From assembly GCF_017114825.1 (NCBI RefSeq), contig NZ_JADEVO010000004.1:62001-126000 (forward strand): 64,000 nt of DNA, written 5' to 3'. Shown piece after piece: positions 1 through 10,125 of the stretch (positions are counted from its first letter, which is position 1; every line of letters begins with the position of its first letter). The position numbers and the translations under genes are program-made. The DNA comes from Pseudomonas gregormendelii. GTDB lineage: Bacteria > Pseudomonadota > Gammaproteobacteria > Pseudomonadales > Pseudomonadaceae. Below the pieces are notes generated by a model, which saw only the letters and a program-made list of their open reading frames with translations, was not told the origin of the DNA and did no database searches.

Positions 1-629
1 TGCGGGCCGTCGTGGCCGCAGTCGATGTGCCGGTCACCCTGAAGATCCGCACCGGCTGGGACCGGGACAACAAGAACGGCCTGACGGTGGCGAAGATCGC
101 CGAGCAGGCAGGAATCACGGCGCTGGCGGTGCATGGCCGCACCCGTGCCGACCTGTACACCGGTGAAGCCGAGTACGACACCATTGCCGCGATCAAGCAG
201 GCGGTGTCGATCCCGGTGTTTGCCAACGGCGATATCGATTCGCCGGAAAAGGCCCGGTATGTGCTCGACGCCACCGGTGCCGATGGCCTGCTGGTAGGGC
301 GGGCTGCCCAGGGGCGGCCATGGATTTTTCGCGAGATCGATCATTACCTGCGCACCGGTGAAAAACTTCCGGCGCTGGAACTGATCGAGGTGGAACGCAT
401 ACTGCTAGAGCATTTGGCCGCGCTGCACGTTTTCTATGGAGACGTCATGGGTGTGCGCATTGCTCGCAAGCATGTGGGCTGGTATCTCGCAACCTTGCCG
501 GGCGCCAGGGAGTTTCGCGCCCACTTCAATCGTTTGGAAGATACGGAAGCACAATGCGCCAACGTTCAGGGCTTCTTCGCCGAACGTTACAAGAGCCTGA
601 CAGGGGACGGAGAAGGGGTGGCCGCATGA
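1..629 (+). CDS. dusB: tRNA-dihydrouridine synthase B, 3' part
   Basis: The start lies before the window, and the frame is open from the first bases. DusB reduces specific uridines in the tRNA D-loop using FMN and NADPH. The visible part holds the Dus TIM-barrel motifs [25 protein letters not shown] and [13 protein letters not shown], the last two forming the FMN phosphate site, followed by the helical tRNA-binding C-terminus. The catalytic cysteine region is off the window. The TGA stop overlaps the fis ATG, giving the classic dusB-fis operon of gamma-proteobacteria. Identification rests on motifs and on the fis partner. Confidence 0.95.
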   Translation, partial: RAVVAAVDVPVTLKIRTGWDRDNKNGLTVAKIAEQAGITALAVHGRTRADLYTGEAEYDTIAAIKQAVSIPVFANGDIDSPEKARYVLDATGADGLLVGRAAQGRPWIFREIDHYLRTGEKLPALELIEVERILLEHLAALHVFYGDVMGVRIARKHVGWYLATLPGAREFRAHFNRLEDTEAQCANVQGFFAERYKSLTGDGEGVAA

Positions 630-946
630 CGATGATGACCGAGACTTTAGTGAGTGGAACAACACCCGTGAGCGACAACGTGAATTTGAAACAGCACCTC
701 AATACGCCTAGCGAAGAAGGCCAGACCCTTCGCGGGAGTGTCGAGAAGGCGCTGCACAATTATTTCGCCCACCTTGAGGGCGCTGCAGTCACGGATGTGT
801 ACAACCTGGTGCTCTCCGAAGTCGAGGCTCCCCTGCTCGAGTGCGTGATGAACTACGTCAAGGGCAACCAGACCAAGGCCAGCGAACTGCTCGGACTGAA
901 CCGGGGCACGCTGCGCAAGAAACTCAAGCAGTACGATTTGCTGTAA
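626..946 (+). CDS. fis: DNA-binding protein Fis
   Basis: This encodes a 106-residue nucleoid-associated protein that bends DNA and affects rRNA transcription, recombination and replication. The C-terminus carries the Fis helix-turn-helix ([20 protein letters not shown], then KQYDLL), which is nearly invariant in the family. The upstream arm region is longer and more variable than in E. coli Fis (98 residues), as is usual in Pseudomonas. The ATG at 626 overlaps the dusB stop, so the two genes are translationally coupled. A strong hairpin with a T run follows at 964-996. Confidence 0.96.
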   Translation: MTMMTETLVSGTTPVSDNVNLKQHLNTPSEEGQTLRGSVEKALHNYFAHLEGAAVTDVYNLVLSEVEAPLLECVMNYVKGNQTKASELLGLNRGTLRKKLKQYDLL

Positions 947-963
947 GCATTCAATCAAACCAG

Positions 964-996
964 AAAGGCGCCCGCGTAAAAACGGTCGCCTTTTTT
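964..996 (+). terminator. Rho-independent terminator after fis
   Basis: A 7-bp stem, AAAGGCG at 964-970 with CGCCTTT at 987-993, is followed by a run of T at 991-996. It separates the dusB-fis operon from purH. Confidence 0.8.
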
Positions 997-1027
997 GCTG
1001 ACTCCTTTGCTTTTGATGGAAATTGAG

Positions 1028-2635
1028 ATGACCGACCAGACTACCCGCCTGCCGATCCGCCGCGCCTTGATCAGCGTTTCCGACAAGACCGGGATCCTCG
1101 AATTCGCCAAGGAGCTTGAAGCCTTGGGCGTCGAGATCCTCTCCACCGGCGGAACGTTCAAGCTGCTGCGCGACAACGGTGTTGCCGCAGTGGAAGTCGC
1201 GGATTACACCGGTTTCGCAGAAATGATGGACGGTCGGGTGAAAACCCTGCACCCGAAAATCCACGGCGGGATCCTCGGTCGTCGCGGCATCGATGACGCC
1301 ATCATGAACGAGCACGGCATCAAGCCGATCGATCTGGTAGCCGTCAACCTGTACCCGTTCGAAGCCACCATCAACAAGCCAGGCTGCGACCTGCCGACCG
1401 CCATCGAAAACATCGACATCGGCGGCCCGACCATGGTCCGTTCCGCGGCAAAAAACCACAAAGATGTAGCGATCGTGGTGAATGCCAGCGACTACGCCAG
1501 CGTGCTCGAAGGTCTCAAGGCCGGCGGCCTGACCTACGCCCAGCGTTTCGACCTGATGCTCAAGGCCTTCGAACACACGGCCGCCTATGACGGCATGATC
1601 GCCAACTACATGGGCACCGTAAACCAGGCTGCCGATACGCTGAGCACTGAAGGTCGCAGCGAATTCCCGCGCACTTTCAACAGCCAGTTCGTCAAGGCCC
1701 AGGAAATGCGCTACGGCGAGAACCCGCACCAGAGCGCGGCGTTCTACGTGGAAGCCAAGCCTGCCGAAGTCGGCATCGCCACCGCGACCCAACTGCAAGG
1801 TAAAGAGCTGTCGTACAACAACGTGGCGGACACCGACGCCGCGCTGGAATGCGTGAAGAGTTTCGTCAAACCAGCCTGTGTGATCGTCAAGCACGCCAAC
1901 CCGTGCGGCGTGGCCGTAAGCCCCGACGCCGAAGGCGGTATCCGCCAGGCCTACGAGCTGGCCTATGCCACTGATACCGAGTCTGCGTTCGGCGGCATCA
2001 TTGCCTTCAACCGCGAACTGGATGCTGAAACGGCCAAGGCCATCGTCGAGCGTCAGTTCGTCGAAGTGATCATTGCCCCGTCCGTCAGCGAAGAAGCTCG
2101 CGCCATCGTCGCCGCCAAAGCCAACGTGCGCCTGCTGGCCTGTGGCGAGTGGTCGGCCGATCGCGCTGCTGCGTGGGATTACAAGCGCGTCAATGGCGGC
2201 CTGCTGGTGCAGAGCCGTGACATCGGCATGATCGGCAGCGAAGACCTGAAAGTGGTGACCAAGCGCGCACCGACCGAACAGGAAATCAACGACCTGATCT
2301 TCGCCTGGAAAGTCGCCAAGTACGTCAAATCCAACGCCATTGTGTACGCCAAGAACCGCCAGACCATCGGCGTCGGCGCTGGCCAGATGAGCCGCGTGAA
2401 CTCCGCGCGAATCGCCGCGATCAAGGCTGAACACGCGGGTTTGCAAGTGCAGGGTTCGGTGATGGCATCGGACGCGTTCTTCCCGTTCCGCGATGGCCTG
2501 GACAATGCGGCCAAGGCCGGTGTCACTGCGGTGATCCAGCCAGGCGGCTCGATGCGCGACGCAGAAGTGATTGCCGCCGCTGATGAAGCCGGCATCGCCA
2601 TGGTGTTCACCGGCATGCGCCACTTCCGTCACTAA
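1028..2635 (+). CDS. purH: Bifunctional AICAR formyltransferase / IMP cyclohydrolase
   Basis: This enzyme catalyses the last two steps of de novo purine synthesis, AICAR to FAICAR to IMP, in the cytoplasm. It is 535 residues, the usual family length. The N-terminal MGS-like cyclohydrolase domain (about 1-200) carries [10 protein letters not shown]. The C-terminal formyltransferase domain has the catalytic Lys-His pair in KHANPCG (K288, H289) and [10 protein letters not shown]. The ATG at 1028 is preferred over an in-frame ATG 33 nt upstream because [10 protein letters not shown] is the expected Pseudomonas N-terminus. purD follows after 189 bp that contain a large inverted repeat. Confidence 0.97.
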   Translation: MTDQTTRLPIRRALISVSDKTGILEFAKELEALGVEILSTGGTFKLLRDNGVAAVEVADYTGFAEMMDGRVKTLHPKIHGGILGRRGIDDAIMNEHGIKPIDLVAVNLYPFEATINKPGCDLPTAIENIDIGGPTMVRSAAKNHKDVAIVVNASDYASVLEGLKAGGLTYAQRFDLMLKAFEHTAAYDGMIANYMGTVNQAADTLSTEGRSEFPRTFNSQFVKAQEMRYGENPHQSAAFYVEAKPAEVGIATATQLQGKELSYNNVADTDAALECVKSFVKPACVIVKHANPCGVAVSPDAEGGIRQAYELAYATDTESAFGGIIAFNRELDAETAKAIVERQFVEVIIAPSVSEEARAIVAAKANVRLLACGEWSADRAAAWDYKRVNGGLLVQSRDIGMIGSEDLKVVTKRAPTEQEINDLIFAWKVAKYVKSNAIVYAKNRQTIGVGAGQMSRVNSARIAAIKAEHAGLQVQGSVMASDAFFPFRDGLDNAAKAGVTAVIQPGGSMRDAEVIAAADEAGIAMVFTGMRHFRH

Positions 2636-2652
2636 CCAGACAACGGCCGCAC

Positions 2653-2757
2653 TGAAACCGGCATCTGCTGCGTTGGAGGCTACCTTGATGATGCTCATTG
2701 CCAAAAGGCAACTCCGCTCATCAAGGTAGCCTCCGCCTTGCATCTACCGGCTTCATT
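2653..2757. repeat. Long inverted repeat between purH and purD
   Basis: A perfect 17-bp inverted repeat (2675-2691 with 2718-2734) encloses a second small hairpin (TTGCC, AAAA, GGCAA near 2699-2712). The symmetry continues imperfectly outwards to about 2653 and 2757, with both outer arms containing a CCGG core. There is no T run, so it does not look like a simple intrinsic terminator. It could act as an RNA structure modulating purHD read-through, or be a dispersed palindromic repeat. Confidence 0.8.
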
Positions 2758-2824
2758 GCGACCTCCTGCAGCGCGAAGCGCTTCAGGTTCTAAAACAGAA
2801 TTAGCTTCATCCGAGGTTTTTGAA

Positions 2825-4120
2825 ATGAATGTTTTGATCATTGGCAGCGGTGGCCGTGAACACGCCCTGGCCTGGAAAGTGGCTCAGGATCCGCGCGTGC
2901 AGAAGGTTTTTGTTGCGCCTGGCAACGCCGGCACCGCGATTGAAGCCAAGTGCGAAAACGTTGCGATCGATGTGCTGGCCCTTGAACAGCTTGCCGACTT
3001 CGCCGAGAAAAATGTCTCACTGACTATCGTAGGCCCGGAAGTGCCACTGGTGGCCGGCGTGGTCGATCTGTTCCGCACACGCGGCCTCGACTGCTTCGGC
3101 CCGACCGCTGGCGCAGCCCAGCTGGAAGGCTCCAAGGCGTTCACCAAGGACTTCCTGGCTCGCCACAAGATCCCGACAGCCGACTATCAGAACTTCACCG
3201 AGATCGAGCCTGCCCTGGCTTACCTGCGTGAAAAAGGTGCGCCGATCGTCATCAAGGCCGACGGCCTGGCGGCCGGTAAAGGCGTGATCGTCGCCATGAC
3301 CCTGGCCGAAGCCGAGGACGCCGTACGCGACATGCTCGCTGGCAATGCCTTCGGCGACGCTGGCTCCCGCGTAGTCATCGAAGAGTTCCTGGACGGTGAA
3401 GAAGCCAGCTTCATCGTCATGGTTGACGGCAAGAACGTACTGCCAATGGCCACCAGCCAGGATCACAAACGCGTCGGCGATGGCGATACCGGCCCGAACA
3501 CAGGCGGCATGGGTGCCTACTCCCCTGCCCCGGTGGTCACCAGCGAAGTGCACCAACGCGTAATGGATCTGGTGATCTGGCCGACCGTTCGCGGCATGGC
3601 CGATGAAGGCAACGTTTACACGGGCTTCCTGTACGCCGGCCTGATGATAGACAAAGCCGGCAACCCTAAAGTCATCGAATTCAACTGCCGTTTCGGCGAC
3701 CCTGAGACCCAGCCGGTCATGCTGCGCCTGCAGTCGAGCCTGGTGTTGCTGGTCGAAGCCGCCCTGGCGCAAGCGCTGGACAAGGTAGAAGCACAGTGGG
3801 ATCCACGTCCGAGCGTCGGCATCGTGCTGGCAGCGGGCGGCTATCCTGGTGATTACGCCAAAGGCGTGGCCATCAATGGCCTGGACGCTGCCGCGGCACT
3901 GGAAGGCAAGGTCTTCCACGCCGGTACAGCGCTCAAGGATGGACAAGTGGTCACCGCCGGTGGTCGAGTGCTCTGTGCGACCGCCATGGGCGCCAGTGTC
4001 GATGCGGCTCAACAGCAGGCTTACCAGCTGGCAGCCAAAATCGATTGGGAAGGCAGCTTCTATCGCAAGGACATCGGCTACCGCGCCATTGCCCGTGAGC
4101 GTGGCGAAAATCAGGAATAG
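2825..4120 (+). CDS. purD: Phosphoribosylamine-glycine ligase (GAR synthetase)
   Basis: PurD joins phosphoribosylamine and glycine using ATP, the second step of purine synthesis. The 431-residue product has the N-terminal nucleotide-fold motif MNVLIIGSGGREHALAW, a central ATP-grasp domain (KADGLAAGKGV, EFNCRFGDPETQ) and the C-terminal AAGGYPG segment. The start at 2825 is chosen because it begins exactly at the conserved N-terminus and has a GAGG ribosome-binding site at about 2811; the frame is open further upstream. It pairs with purH and is followed by retS, the order known from P. aeruginosa. Confidence 0.97.
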   Translation: MNVLIIGSGGREHALAWKVAQDPRVQKVFVAPGNAGTAIEAKCENVAIDVLALEQLADFAEKNVSLTIVGPEVPLVAGVVDLFRTRGLDCFGPTAGAAQLEGSKAFTKDFLARHKIPTADYQNFTEIEPALAYLREKGAPIVIKADGLAAGKGVIVAMTLAEAEDAVRDMLAGNAFGDAGSRVVIEEFLDGEEASFIVMVDGKNVLPMATSQDHKRVGDGDTGPNTGGMGAYSPAPVVTSEVHQRVMDLVIWPTVRGMADEGNVYTGFLYAGLMIDKAGNPKVIEFNCRFGDPETQPVMLRLQSSLVLLVEAALAQALDKVEAQWDPRPSVGIVLAAGGYPGDYAKGVAINGLDAAAALEGKVFHAGTALKDGQVVTAGGRVLCATAMGASVDAAQQQAYQLAAKIDWEGSFYRKDIGYRAIARERGENQE

Positions 4121-4169
4121 TCGATCCATTCGGTCGGGCAAGGGCCTCAAGCCCTTGCCGGACTATTCC
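4114..4169 (+). repeat. Nested hairpins overlapping the purD stop
   Basis: An outer 9-bp pair (GGAATAGTC at 4114-4122, GACTATTCC at 4161-4169) encloses an inner perfect 9-bp hairpin (GGCAAGGGC at 4137-4145, GCCCTTGCC at 4151-4159). The outer left arm includes the purD stop codon. No T run follows, so it may stabilise the purD mRNA end or terminate weakly. Confidence 0.6.
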
Positions 4170-4219
4170 GGCGCCGCGCATAGTTATATTCTGGCATCAA
4201 CCTACGAAGGGATTTCGCC

Positions 4220-6997
4220 GTGCGCTGGCTCAGGATTGCCGTAAGTCTCACCGTCACTCTGCTGACCTTGCTCTGCATGCTCCCGGCCCAGGCCGCGCAA
4301 GGCAGTGGCTGGGCCGTATTGCTCGACGAGCAGGGCAACCTGCAGTTGAGCGACATCCGTTCCGCCCGTTATACCAATCAGTTCAGCCCTATCGAACTTG
4401 AACGCCTGACGGCGGCCGAGCCCGGTGGCGCGCTCTGGCTACGCTTCAGGCTGGCCCCCGGCAAACACGAGCAGGTGCTGAAGATATTCGCTCCGGACCT
4501 CGAAAACCTCAAACTCTACGTGCTGGACGGCGACAAGCTCATCGACCAGACCCAGGCCGGCGCCGATCAGCCGCAAGCTGAGCGGCGAATGGCTGGCAGT
4601 GATGTCCTGTTGCCGCTGCCACAAAGCAATAACACCCTGGATGTCTACCTGCGCCTGGTTTCCGATCACCAGATGCGCCCCTACATCACCCTGCAATCGG
4701 CTATCAGCACCGCCGCCAACCAGACCCAGACACTGATCTACGGCCTGCTGTTCGGTTGCATCGCCATGCTGATCCTGCACAACCTCATCCGTTACGCCTA
4801 CACGCGATCACGCAGCAGTCTTTGGCTGGCCGGGTGCGAGGCCTTGTTGATGCTCAGCCTGGCCCTGTTGCTGAATCTTGCCGGCCCCTGGTTGCCAGCC
4901 TGGCACGCCATCCAGACGCCCGGAGCGTATCTGGCCCTGCTGCTGACCGCGCCCTGCGGACTGATGTTTGCCTATCGCTTTTTTGCCCCCCTGGGCTCGC
5001 ACCCGCTCAATAAACTGCTACAGGGGGAAATGCTGTTCATCATCGCCTGCGGCCTGTTGCTGTTGTTCGTCAACACGCTGCCGCTGAACATCATTACCTA
5101 TGGGCTGGTCGCCCTCGCCGGCCTGAGCATGTTGTTCGCCGGGGCCTGGCACCTGCAAAAAGGCTATCGCCCGGCGCGCTTTTTCGTGGTGGCCATGGTG
5201 GCGTTCAACCTCGGCACCTTGATCATCCTCCCGGCACTGCTGGGGCTGACACTGGTGGAACCCCAGGGCCTTATCACCACGCTGCTGGCGTTCATCTGCC
5301 TCAGTGGCCTGTTGATGAGCATCGCCCTGAGCGAGCGCCAGCGCAGCATCACCGAAAGCCGTTTCAGCATCAGCCGCGACCTGGCTGCCAGCAATGCCGA
5401 GATCAATGCCAAGGCCGAGTTCCTCGCCAAGATCAGTCACGAAATCCGTACGCCCATGAATGGTGTACTGGGCATGACCGAACTGCTGCTGGGCACCCCG
5501 CTTTCAGTCAAACAACGCGACTACGTCCAGACAATCCACAGCGCCGGCAACGAACTGCTCACACTGATCAACGAGATTCTCGACATCTCCAAACTCGAAT
5601 CCGGGCAGATTGAACTGGACGATGTGCAGTTCGACCTCAACGCGCTGATCGAGGACTGCCTGAGCATCTTCCGCGCCAAGGCCGAGCAACAGAACGTCGA
5701 GCTGATCAGCTTTATCCAGCCGCAAGTCCCGCGGGTCATCAGCGGTGACCCGACGCGCCTGCGCCAGACCCTGCTGAGCTTGCTGGAAAACGCCCTGAAA
5801 AAAACCGACGAAGGCGAAATCCTGATCGTTGTGGCATTGGATGAACGCAGCGCCAAACCGCGGTTGCGCATTGCCGTGCAGGACAGTGGCGAGCCGATGG
5901 ACGCCGAGGAGCGCGACGCACTGATGCACGCCGAACTCCACAGCAAGCATTTCCTGTCGGCCAACCGTGTGGGGGGCAACCTGGGTCTGGTGATCGCCCG
6001 TCAACTGATCCGGCTGATGCATGGCGAGTTCGGCATCAAGAGCGGCAACAGCCAGGGCAGCACCTTGTGGCTGACCTTGCCGCTGGATCCAGATCGCCTG
6101 GAACACCCCACCTCCGATCTCGATGGCCCTCTTCAGGGTGCGCGGGTGCTGGTCGTCGACGACAACGACACGTGCCGCAAGGTACTGGTGCAACAATGCA
6201 CCGCCTGGGGCCTGAACGTCAGTGCGGTGCCGTCCGGCAAGGAAGCGCTGGCACTGTTGCGCACCAAGGCGCACCTGCGGGATTATTTCGATGTAGTGCT
6301 GCTGGACCAGAACATGCCTGGCATGACCGGCATGCAACTGGCGGCAAAGATCAAGGAAGACCCGAGCCTCAACCACGACATCCTGCTGATCATGCTGACC
6401 GGCATCAGCAACGCGCCCAGCAAGATTATCGCGCGCAATTCCGGGATCAAGCGCATCCTCGCCAAGCCGGTAGCCGGCTATACGCTCAAGACCACCCTGG
6501 CCGACGAACTTAACCAGCGTAACAAAGGCCTGGCGACCCCCTACCCGTTACCAACGGGGCCGACCCTGCCGGTCAAGGTGCCGGGGGATTTCCGTATCCT
6601 GGTGGCCGAGGACAACAGCATTTCCACCAAGGTGATTCGCGGAATGCTGGGCAAACTCAATCTGCAGCCCGACACCGCCAGCAATGGCGAAGAAGCGCTT
6701 CAGGCCATGAAGGCCCAGCGGTATGACCTGGTGCTGATGGACTGCGAAATGCCGATTCTCGACGGTTTCTCCGCCACCCAGCAACTACGCGCCTGGGAAG
6801 TCGGCAACCAGCGCGTGCGCACCCCTGTGGTCGCCCTGACGGCGCACATACTGGCCGAACACAAGGAGCGGGCGCGCCAGGCCGGCATGGATGGACACAT
6901 GGCCAAGCCGGTGGAGCTCTCCCAATTGCGCGAACTGATCGAGCACTGGGTCGCCCAGCGAGATGAACAGAACCGCGCGGCGACGCAATCCAGCTGA
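4220..6997 (+). CDS. retS: Hybrid sensor kinase RetS
   Basis: RetS blocks GacS and so represses the Gac/Rsm switch that favours biofilm and chronic-type gene expression. The 925-residue protein has a signal peptide (1-26), a periplasmic 7TMR-DISM sensor (about 30-165), seven membrane segments (about 170-370), a kinase domain with H407 in AKISHEIRTPMNG, and two receiver domains with D696 (LLDQNMPG) and D841 (LMDCEMP). These positions are each exactly 17 below H424, D713 and D858 of P. aeruginosa RetS, and the total length is also 17 shorter. It starts with GTG at 4220 behind AAGGGA. Its place after purD matches P. aeruginosa. Confidence 0.95.
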   Translation: MRWLRIAVSLTVTLLTLLCMLPAQAAQGSGWAVLLDEQGNLQLSDIRSARYTNQFSPIELERLTAAEPGGALWLRFRLAPGKHEQVLKIFAPDLENLKLYVLDGDKLIDQTQAGADQPQAERRMAGSDVLLPLPQSNNTLDVYLRLVSDHQMRPYITLQSAISTAANQTQTLIYGLLFGCIAMLILHNLIRYAYTRSRSSLWLAGCEALLMLSLALLLNLAGPWLPAWHAIQTPGAYLALLLTAPCGLMFAYRFFAPLGSHPLNKLLQGEMLFIIACGLLLLFVNTLPLNIITYGLVALAGLSMLFAGAWHLQKGYRPARFFVVAMVAFNLGTLIILPALLGLTLVEPQGLITTLLAFICLSGLLMSIALSERQRSITESRFSISRDLAASNAEINAKAEFLAKISHEIRTPMNGVLGMTELLLGTPLSVKQRDYVQTIHSAGNELLTLINEILDISKLESGQIELDDVQFDLNALIEDCLSIFRAKAEQQNVELISFIQPQVPRVISGDPTRLRQTLLSLLENALKKTDEGEILIVVALDERSAKPRLRIAVQDSGEPMDAEERDALMHAELHSKHFLSANRVGGNLGLVIARQLIRLMHGEFGIKSGNSQGSTLWLTLPLDPDRLEHPTSDLDGPLQGARVLVVDDNDTCRKVLVQQCTAWGLNVSAVPSGKEALALLRTKAHLRDYFDVVLLDQNMPGMTGMQLAAKIKEDPSLNHDILLIMLTGISNAPSKIIARNSGIKRILAKPVAGYTLKTTLADELNQRNKGLATPYPLPTGPTLPVKVPGDFRILVAEDNSISTKVIRGMLGKLNLQPDTASNGEEALQAMKAQRYDLVLMDCEMPILDGFSATQQLRAWEVGNQRVRTPVVALTAHILAEHKERARQAGMDGHMAKPVELSQLRELIEHWVAQRDEQNRAATQSS

Positions 6998-7061
6998 GCC
7001 GACAGACACTGCAACGCCTGTTAGACTTCCCTTCGACTTTTCCCTGCAGTGAGCTCGCACC

Positions 7062-7658
7062 ATGCTCCATGTGTTGTTCAGTGTGTACCTGAAGATGCTG
7101 GTGCTCTACAGCCCGTTCTTCGTACTGTCCTGCTTCATCAGCCTGACGCGCGGCTACTCGCGAAAAGAACAACGCCGCCTGGCCTGGAAAGTGGCGACCG
7201 CCACGCTGGTTTCGAGTGTGCTGCTGTACTTGTTCGGCCGGGTGATTTTCGATGTGTTCGGCATCACGGTGGATGCCTTTCGCATCGGCGCCGGCAGCGT
7301 GCTGTTCATCTCGGCATTGGGCATGGCGCAGGGCAAATCGGTGGTGCAGACTGACAACGTGCAACAGGACGTGACCATCGTCCCGCTCACCATTCCCCTG
7401 ACGGTCGGCCCCGGGACTATCGGCGCGCTGTTGGTCATGGGCGTCAGCCAGCCGCATTGGGACGACAAGCTGACGGCAATCGTCAGTATCGCCCTGGCCA
7501 GTTTCACTGTGGGCGTGGTGCTTTTCCTGTCGAACCGCATCGAGAGAATCCTGGGCGACCAGGGGCTGCAGATTGTCAGCCGCTTGATGGGGTTGTTCGT
7601 GTGTGCGCTGGCGGCGCAAATCATCTTTACCGGGATCCGAGGGTACCTGGTGCCCTGA
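7062..7658 (+). CDS. MarC-family integral membrane protein
   Basis: This 198-residue, very hydrophobic protein has about six predicted membrane segments and the MarC-family core (PLTIPLTVGPGTIGALLVMG, residues about 107-126), ending with a GLFVCALAAQIIFTGI helix. The biochemical role of the family is unsettled; the original link to multiple antibiotic resistance in E. coli has not held up. It lies 64 bp after retS on the same strand and may be co-transcribed. The next gene is convergent, so it ends this block. Confidence 0.85.
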   Translation: MLHVLFSVYLKMLVLYSPFFVLSCFISLTRGYSRKEQRRLAWKVATATLVSSVLLYLFGRVIFDVFGITVDAFRIGAGSVLFISALGMAQGKSVVQTDNVQQDVTIVPLTIPLTVGPGTIGALLVMGVSQPHWDDKLTAIVSIALASFTVGVVLFLSNRIERILGDQGLQIVSRLMGLFVCALAAQIIFTGIRGYLVP

Positions 7659-7684
7659 ACACAGGCCCCCTCAAAACCTGGCGA

Positions 7685-9391
7685 TTACTTGATTTCGACC
7701 AGCTTGTCTCCGTAACTGCGCGGCGTATACACCCATGACAAACCCTGGGCTCGAGGGAACACGCGAGTCGTCGAAGAACCAATCAATACCATTGTTCGCA
7801 TATCAACCTGATCCGCAGTCAACTGCCCCAGGGTAGTCACCCGCAACGTTTGACCGGGCCGCCCGATATCTCGCCCCAGCACGACCGGCGTCTCGGCAAT
7901 GCGGTACTGCGCCACGATCTCAAGGGCACGCCCCAGCTGCCAGGGGCGTGATCGTGAAATCGGGTTGTAAAATGCCATGGCCAGGTCGGCTTGAGCGGTC
8001 AGCGCCAGGCGCTTCTCGATGATTTCCCATGGTTTGAGATTGTCCGACAGCGACAGTACACAGAAGTCATGCCCCAGCGGAGCACCTGCCTGGGCAGCGG
8101 TAGCCAGTGACGCTGAAACGCCGGGAAGAATTTCCAGGTCAACGCTGTGCCATGCGGGGTCACGGGATTCATGCAGCGCTTCAAGCACCGCCGCGGCCAT
8201 CGCAAATACCCCTGGGTCACCAGAAGACACCACGACCACGCTGCGACCTTGCGCCGCCAACTCAAAGGCATGTCGCGCTCGCTGCATTTCCTCACGGTTG
8301 TCGGTGCAGTGCAGCACTTGATCGGCGCGGAACGGCCCCGCCATGCGCACATAGGTTTCATAACCTAGAACATCATTGGCGCGGGTCAATTCCAGCTTCA
8401 CTGCAGGCACCATCAAATCCGCAGCGCCCGGGCCAAGCCCGATGACGGCCAGGCGCCCCCGTGCACGACCAATGCGCGAGGGGTCCAACGGGTGTTCGGC
8501 GACGGCAACCGTGATCCCGTTATCGCCATGGACGGTCAGCGGTGGCGACGTTAGCTCGGCCAACTGCTCGCAAACAGTGTCCGCCCTGGAAAACCGCAGT
8601 GGCACATTGAGTTCGACGGCGGCGTCACGAAGCGCCTGGCTGGCCATCTGCTGTTCACTGGCCAACAAACAGGCCAGCGAGTGCACGGCAATGTTCGCGT
8701 TGTGCAGGCGCTTGCGAATGGCATCGGCCAGGTCTGCGACCTCTTCGTTCACCAGCACCAGCACGCTCTTGGGATAAATCAGCAGCTCATTGGCGGATGG
8801 CTCGCGCTCGGTACTCCCGACATGAATGGCCAGACGCGCCTGCTGATCCTGGGCCAACTGCGCTTGCGCCAGCCACGGCGCATCGCCTTCAATTCGAACC
8901 GGCTCACCGCCGAGCAAATCGGAAACAAAGCGTTTACCGAGCTCCAGATCGCCCAAGGTGTAGCCGCTGGGCGGGTTCAGCAAACAGGTGCCAAAGCGCA
9001 GTTCGCCGCTGGTAGTGATGGCCGCCGCGATCCCCAGGCTTTCAGCAATTTCGCGGGCCAATACGTTGACACCGCCCAGGCCACCCAACAGCGGCACCAC
9101 GGCGCTGGCGTCTTCAGCCACGACCAGTACCGGCGGTTCCACGCCTTTTTCCAGGAGCAGCGGCGCCAGCGTACGGATCACGATACCGGCGGCGCACAGC
9201 GCAATGATCGGTGTGTTCGTCGTGTAGAGTTCGCGCAGGGTAGCGCCGAACTCCTGATACACGACGTCTGCGCCCTCGACCCTTGTGGACAGTCCGTAGA
9301 TCAGGGCGCCGGGCAGGGATCGCTGAATCAGGCGTGCAGTCGCGAGGCTGCCATTACCTAGAATGACGATTGCAGGAACGGATCGACTCAT
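7685..9391 (-). CDS. cobJ: CbiG-CobJ fusion: cobalt-precorrin 5A hydrolase / precorrin-3B C17-methyltransferase
   Basis: This protein acts in corrin ring contraction for cobalamin synthesis. The 568-residue protein is a fusion. The first half (about 1-300) is CbiG-like, beginning PAIVILGNGSLATARLI, with GGLGGVNVLAREIAE and CLLASEQQ. The second half (about 310-568) is an SAM-dependent tetrapyrrole methylase starting with IGLGPGAADLM and containing SSGDPGVFAMA. The start is taken at 9391, where its ATG overlaps the cobI stop (TGATG); an in-frame ATG at 9403 is possible. It is the last gene of the minus-strand cobGHIJ operon. Confidence 0.93.
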   Translation of the reverse strand: MSRSVPAIVILGNGSLATARLIQRSLPGALIYGLSTRVEGADVVYQEFGATLRELYTTNTPIIALCAAGIVIRTLAPLLLEKGVEPPVLVVAEDASAVVPLLGGLGGVNVLAREIAESLGIAAAITTSGELRFGTCLLNPPSGYTLGDLELGKRFVSDLLGGEPVRIEGDAPWLAQAQLAQDQQARLAIHVGSTEREPSANELLIYPKSVLVLVNEEVADLADAIRKRLHNANIAVHSLACLLASEQQMASQALRDAAVELNVPLRFSRADTVCEQLAELTSPPLTVHGDNGITVAVAEHPLDPSRIGRARGRLAVIGLGPGAADLMVPAVKLELTRANDVLGYETYVRMAGPFRADQVLHCTDNREEMQRARHAFELAAQGRSVVVVSSGDPGVFAMAAAVLEALHESRDPAWHSVDLEILPGVSASLATAAQAGAPLGHDFCVLSLSDNLKPWEIIEKRLALTAQADLAMAFYNPISRSRPWQLGRALEIVAQYRIAETPVVLGRDIGRPGQTLRVTTLGQLTADQVDMRTMVLIGSSTTRVFPRAQGLSWVYTPRSYGDKLVEIK

Positions 9392-10125
9392 CAGCCCTGC
9401 CACCTTTCACCCGGAACGATGATCAATGAGAAGTACGGCGAAGACATCGGCTCGACCTGATCCAGCGGTACTATCTTCTGGTTAGCCATGGTGGCGCGCT
9501 CAACGTACAGCGCCCGCTCTGCGAGGCCCAGCTCGCCCAGTACTTCTCGAACCTTGGGAAAGTTGCGCCCCAGTTTCATGATCACTGCCGCGTCAGCGTC
9601 GGCCAGGCGGCGCTTGAGATCTTCACGGGGCAACACGCCGGACAACACCGACAGGCTCTGATTTCGATAGACCAGAGGGGCACCGAGTACCGACGCGCCT
9701 CCCAGCATCGAGCAGACACCCGGCACCACTTCGGCTTCGTAGCGCTCGGCCAGGCGGTCGTGCAGGTACATGTACGAACCGTAGAAGAACGGGTCGCCTT
9801 CACAGATCACCGCCACATCTCGCCCGGCATCCAGGTGCTCGGCCAACTCTTGCGCAGCGGTGTCGTAGAAGTCGCTGATCACTTGCTCATAGGACAACGG
9901 TGCCGGCAATGCTTCGGTGGTCACCGGGTACACCAGCGGCAGCAGTGTTTGTGCATCCTGCAGGTGCGCCTCAATGATACCGAACGCATTGCCCTTCTTG
10001 CCCTTGGCGACGAAGTACGCGACCACAGGCGATTCGCGTAACAGGCGCAGGGCTTTGACCGTGATCAGTTCCGGATCACCCGGGCCGACGCCCAGGCCAA
10101 TCAAACGTCCAGATGGCTGCATCAT
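9391..10125 (-). CDS. cobI: Precorrin-2 C20-methyltransferase
   Basis: CobI uses SAM to methylate C20 of precorrin-2, the first committed step towards B12 after siroheme branches off. The 244-residue protein has the tetrapyrrole methylase signatures [17 protein letters not shown] near the N-terminus and [13 protein letters not shown] in the middle. The ATG at 10125 overlaps the end of cobH and has GGAG 5 nt upstream. It overlaps cobJ downstream, so translation of the three genes is coupled. Confidence 0.95.
   Translation of the reverse strand: MMQPSGRLIGLGVGPGDPELITVKALRLLRESPVVAYFVAKGKKGNAFGIIEAHLQDAQTLLPLVYPVTTEALPAPLSYEQVISDFYDTAAQELAEHLDAGRDVAVICEGDPFFYGSYMYLHDRLAERYEAEVVPGVCSMLGGASVLGAPLVYRNQSLSVLSGVLPREDLKRRLADADAAVIMKLGRNFPKVREVLGELGLAERALYVERATMANQKIVPLDQVEPMSSPYFSLIIVPGERWQG

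Noticed and set aside
647..2743. Long open frame on the minus strand across purH
   Set aside because: It is fully antisense to purH, its translation is low-complexity and shows no domain, and GC-rich genes commonly give such shadows.
3017..4150. Open frame on the minus strand across purD
   Set aside because: Antisense to a certain purine gene and without family features.
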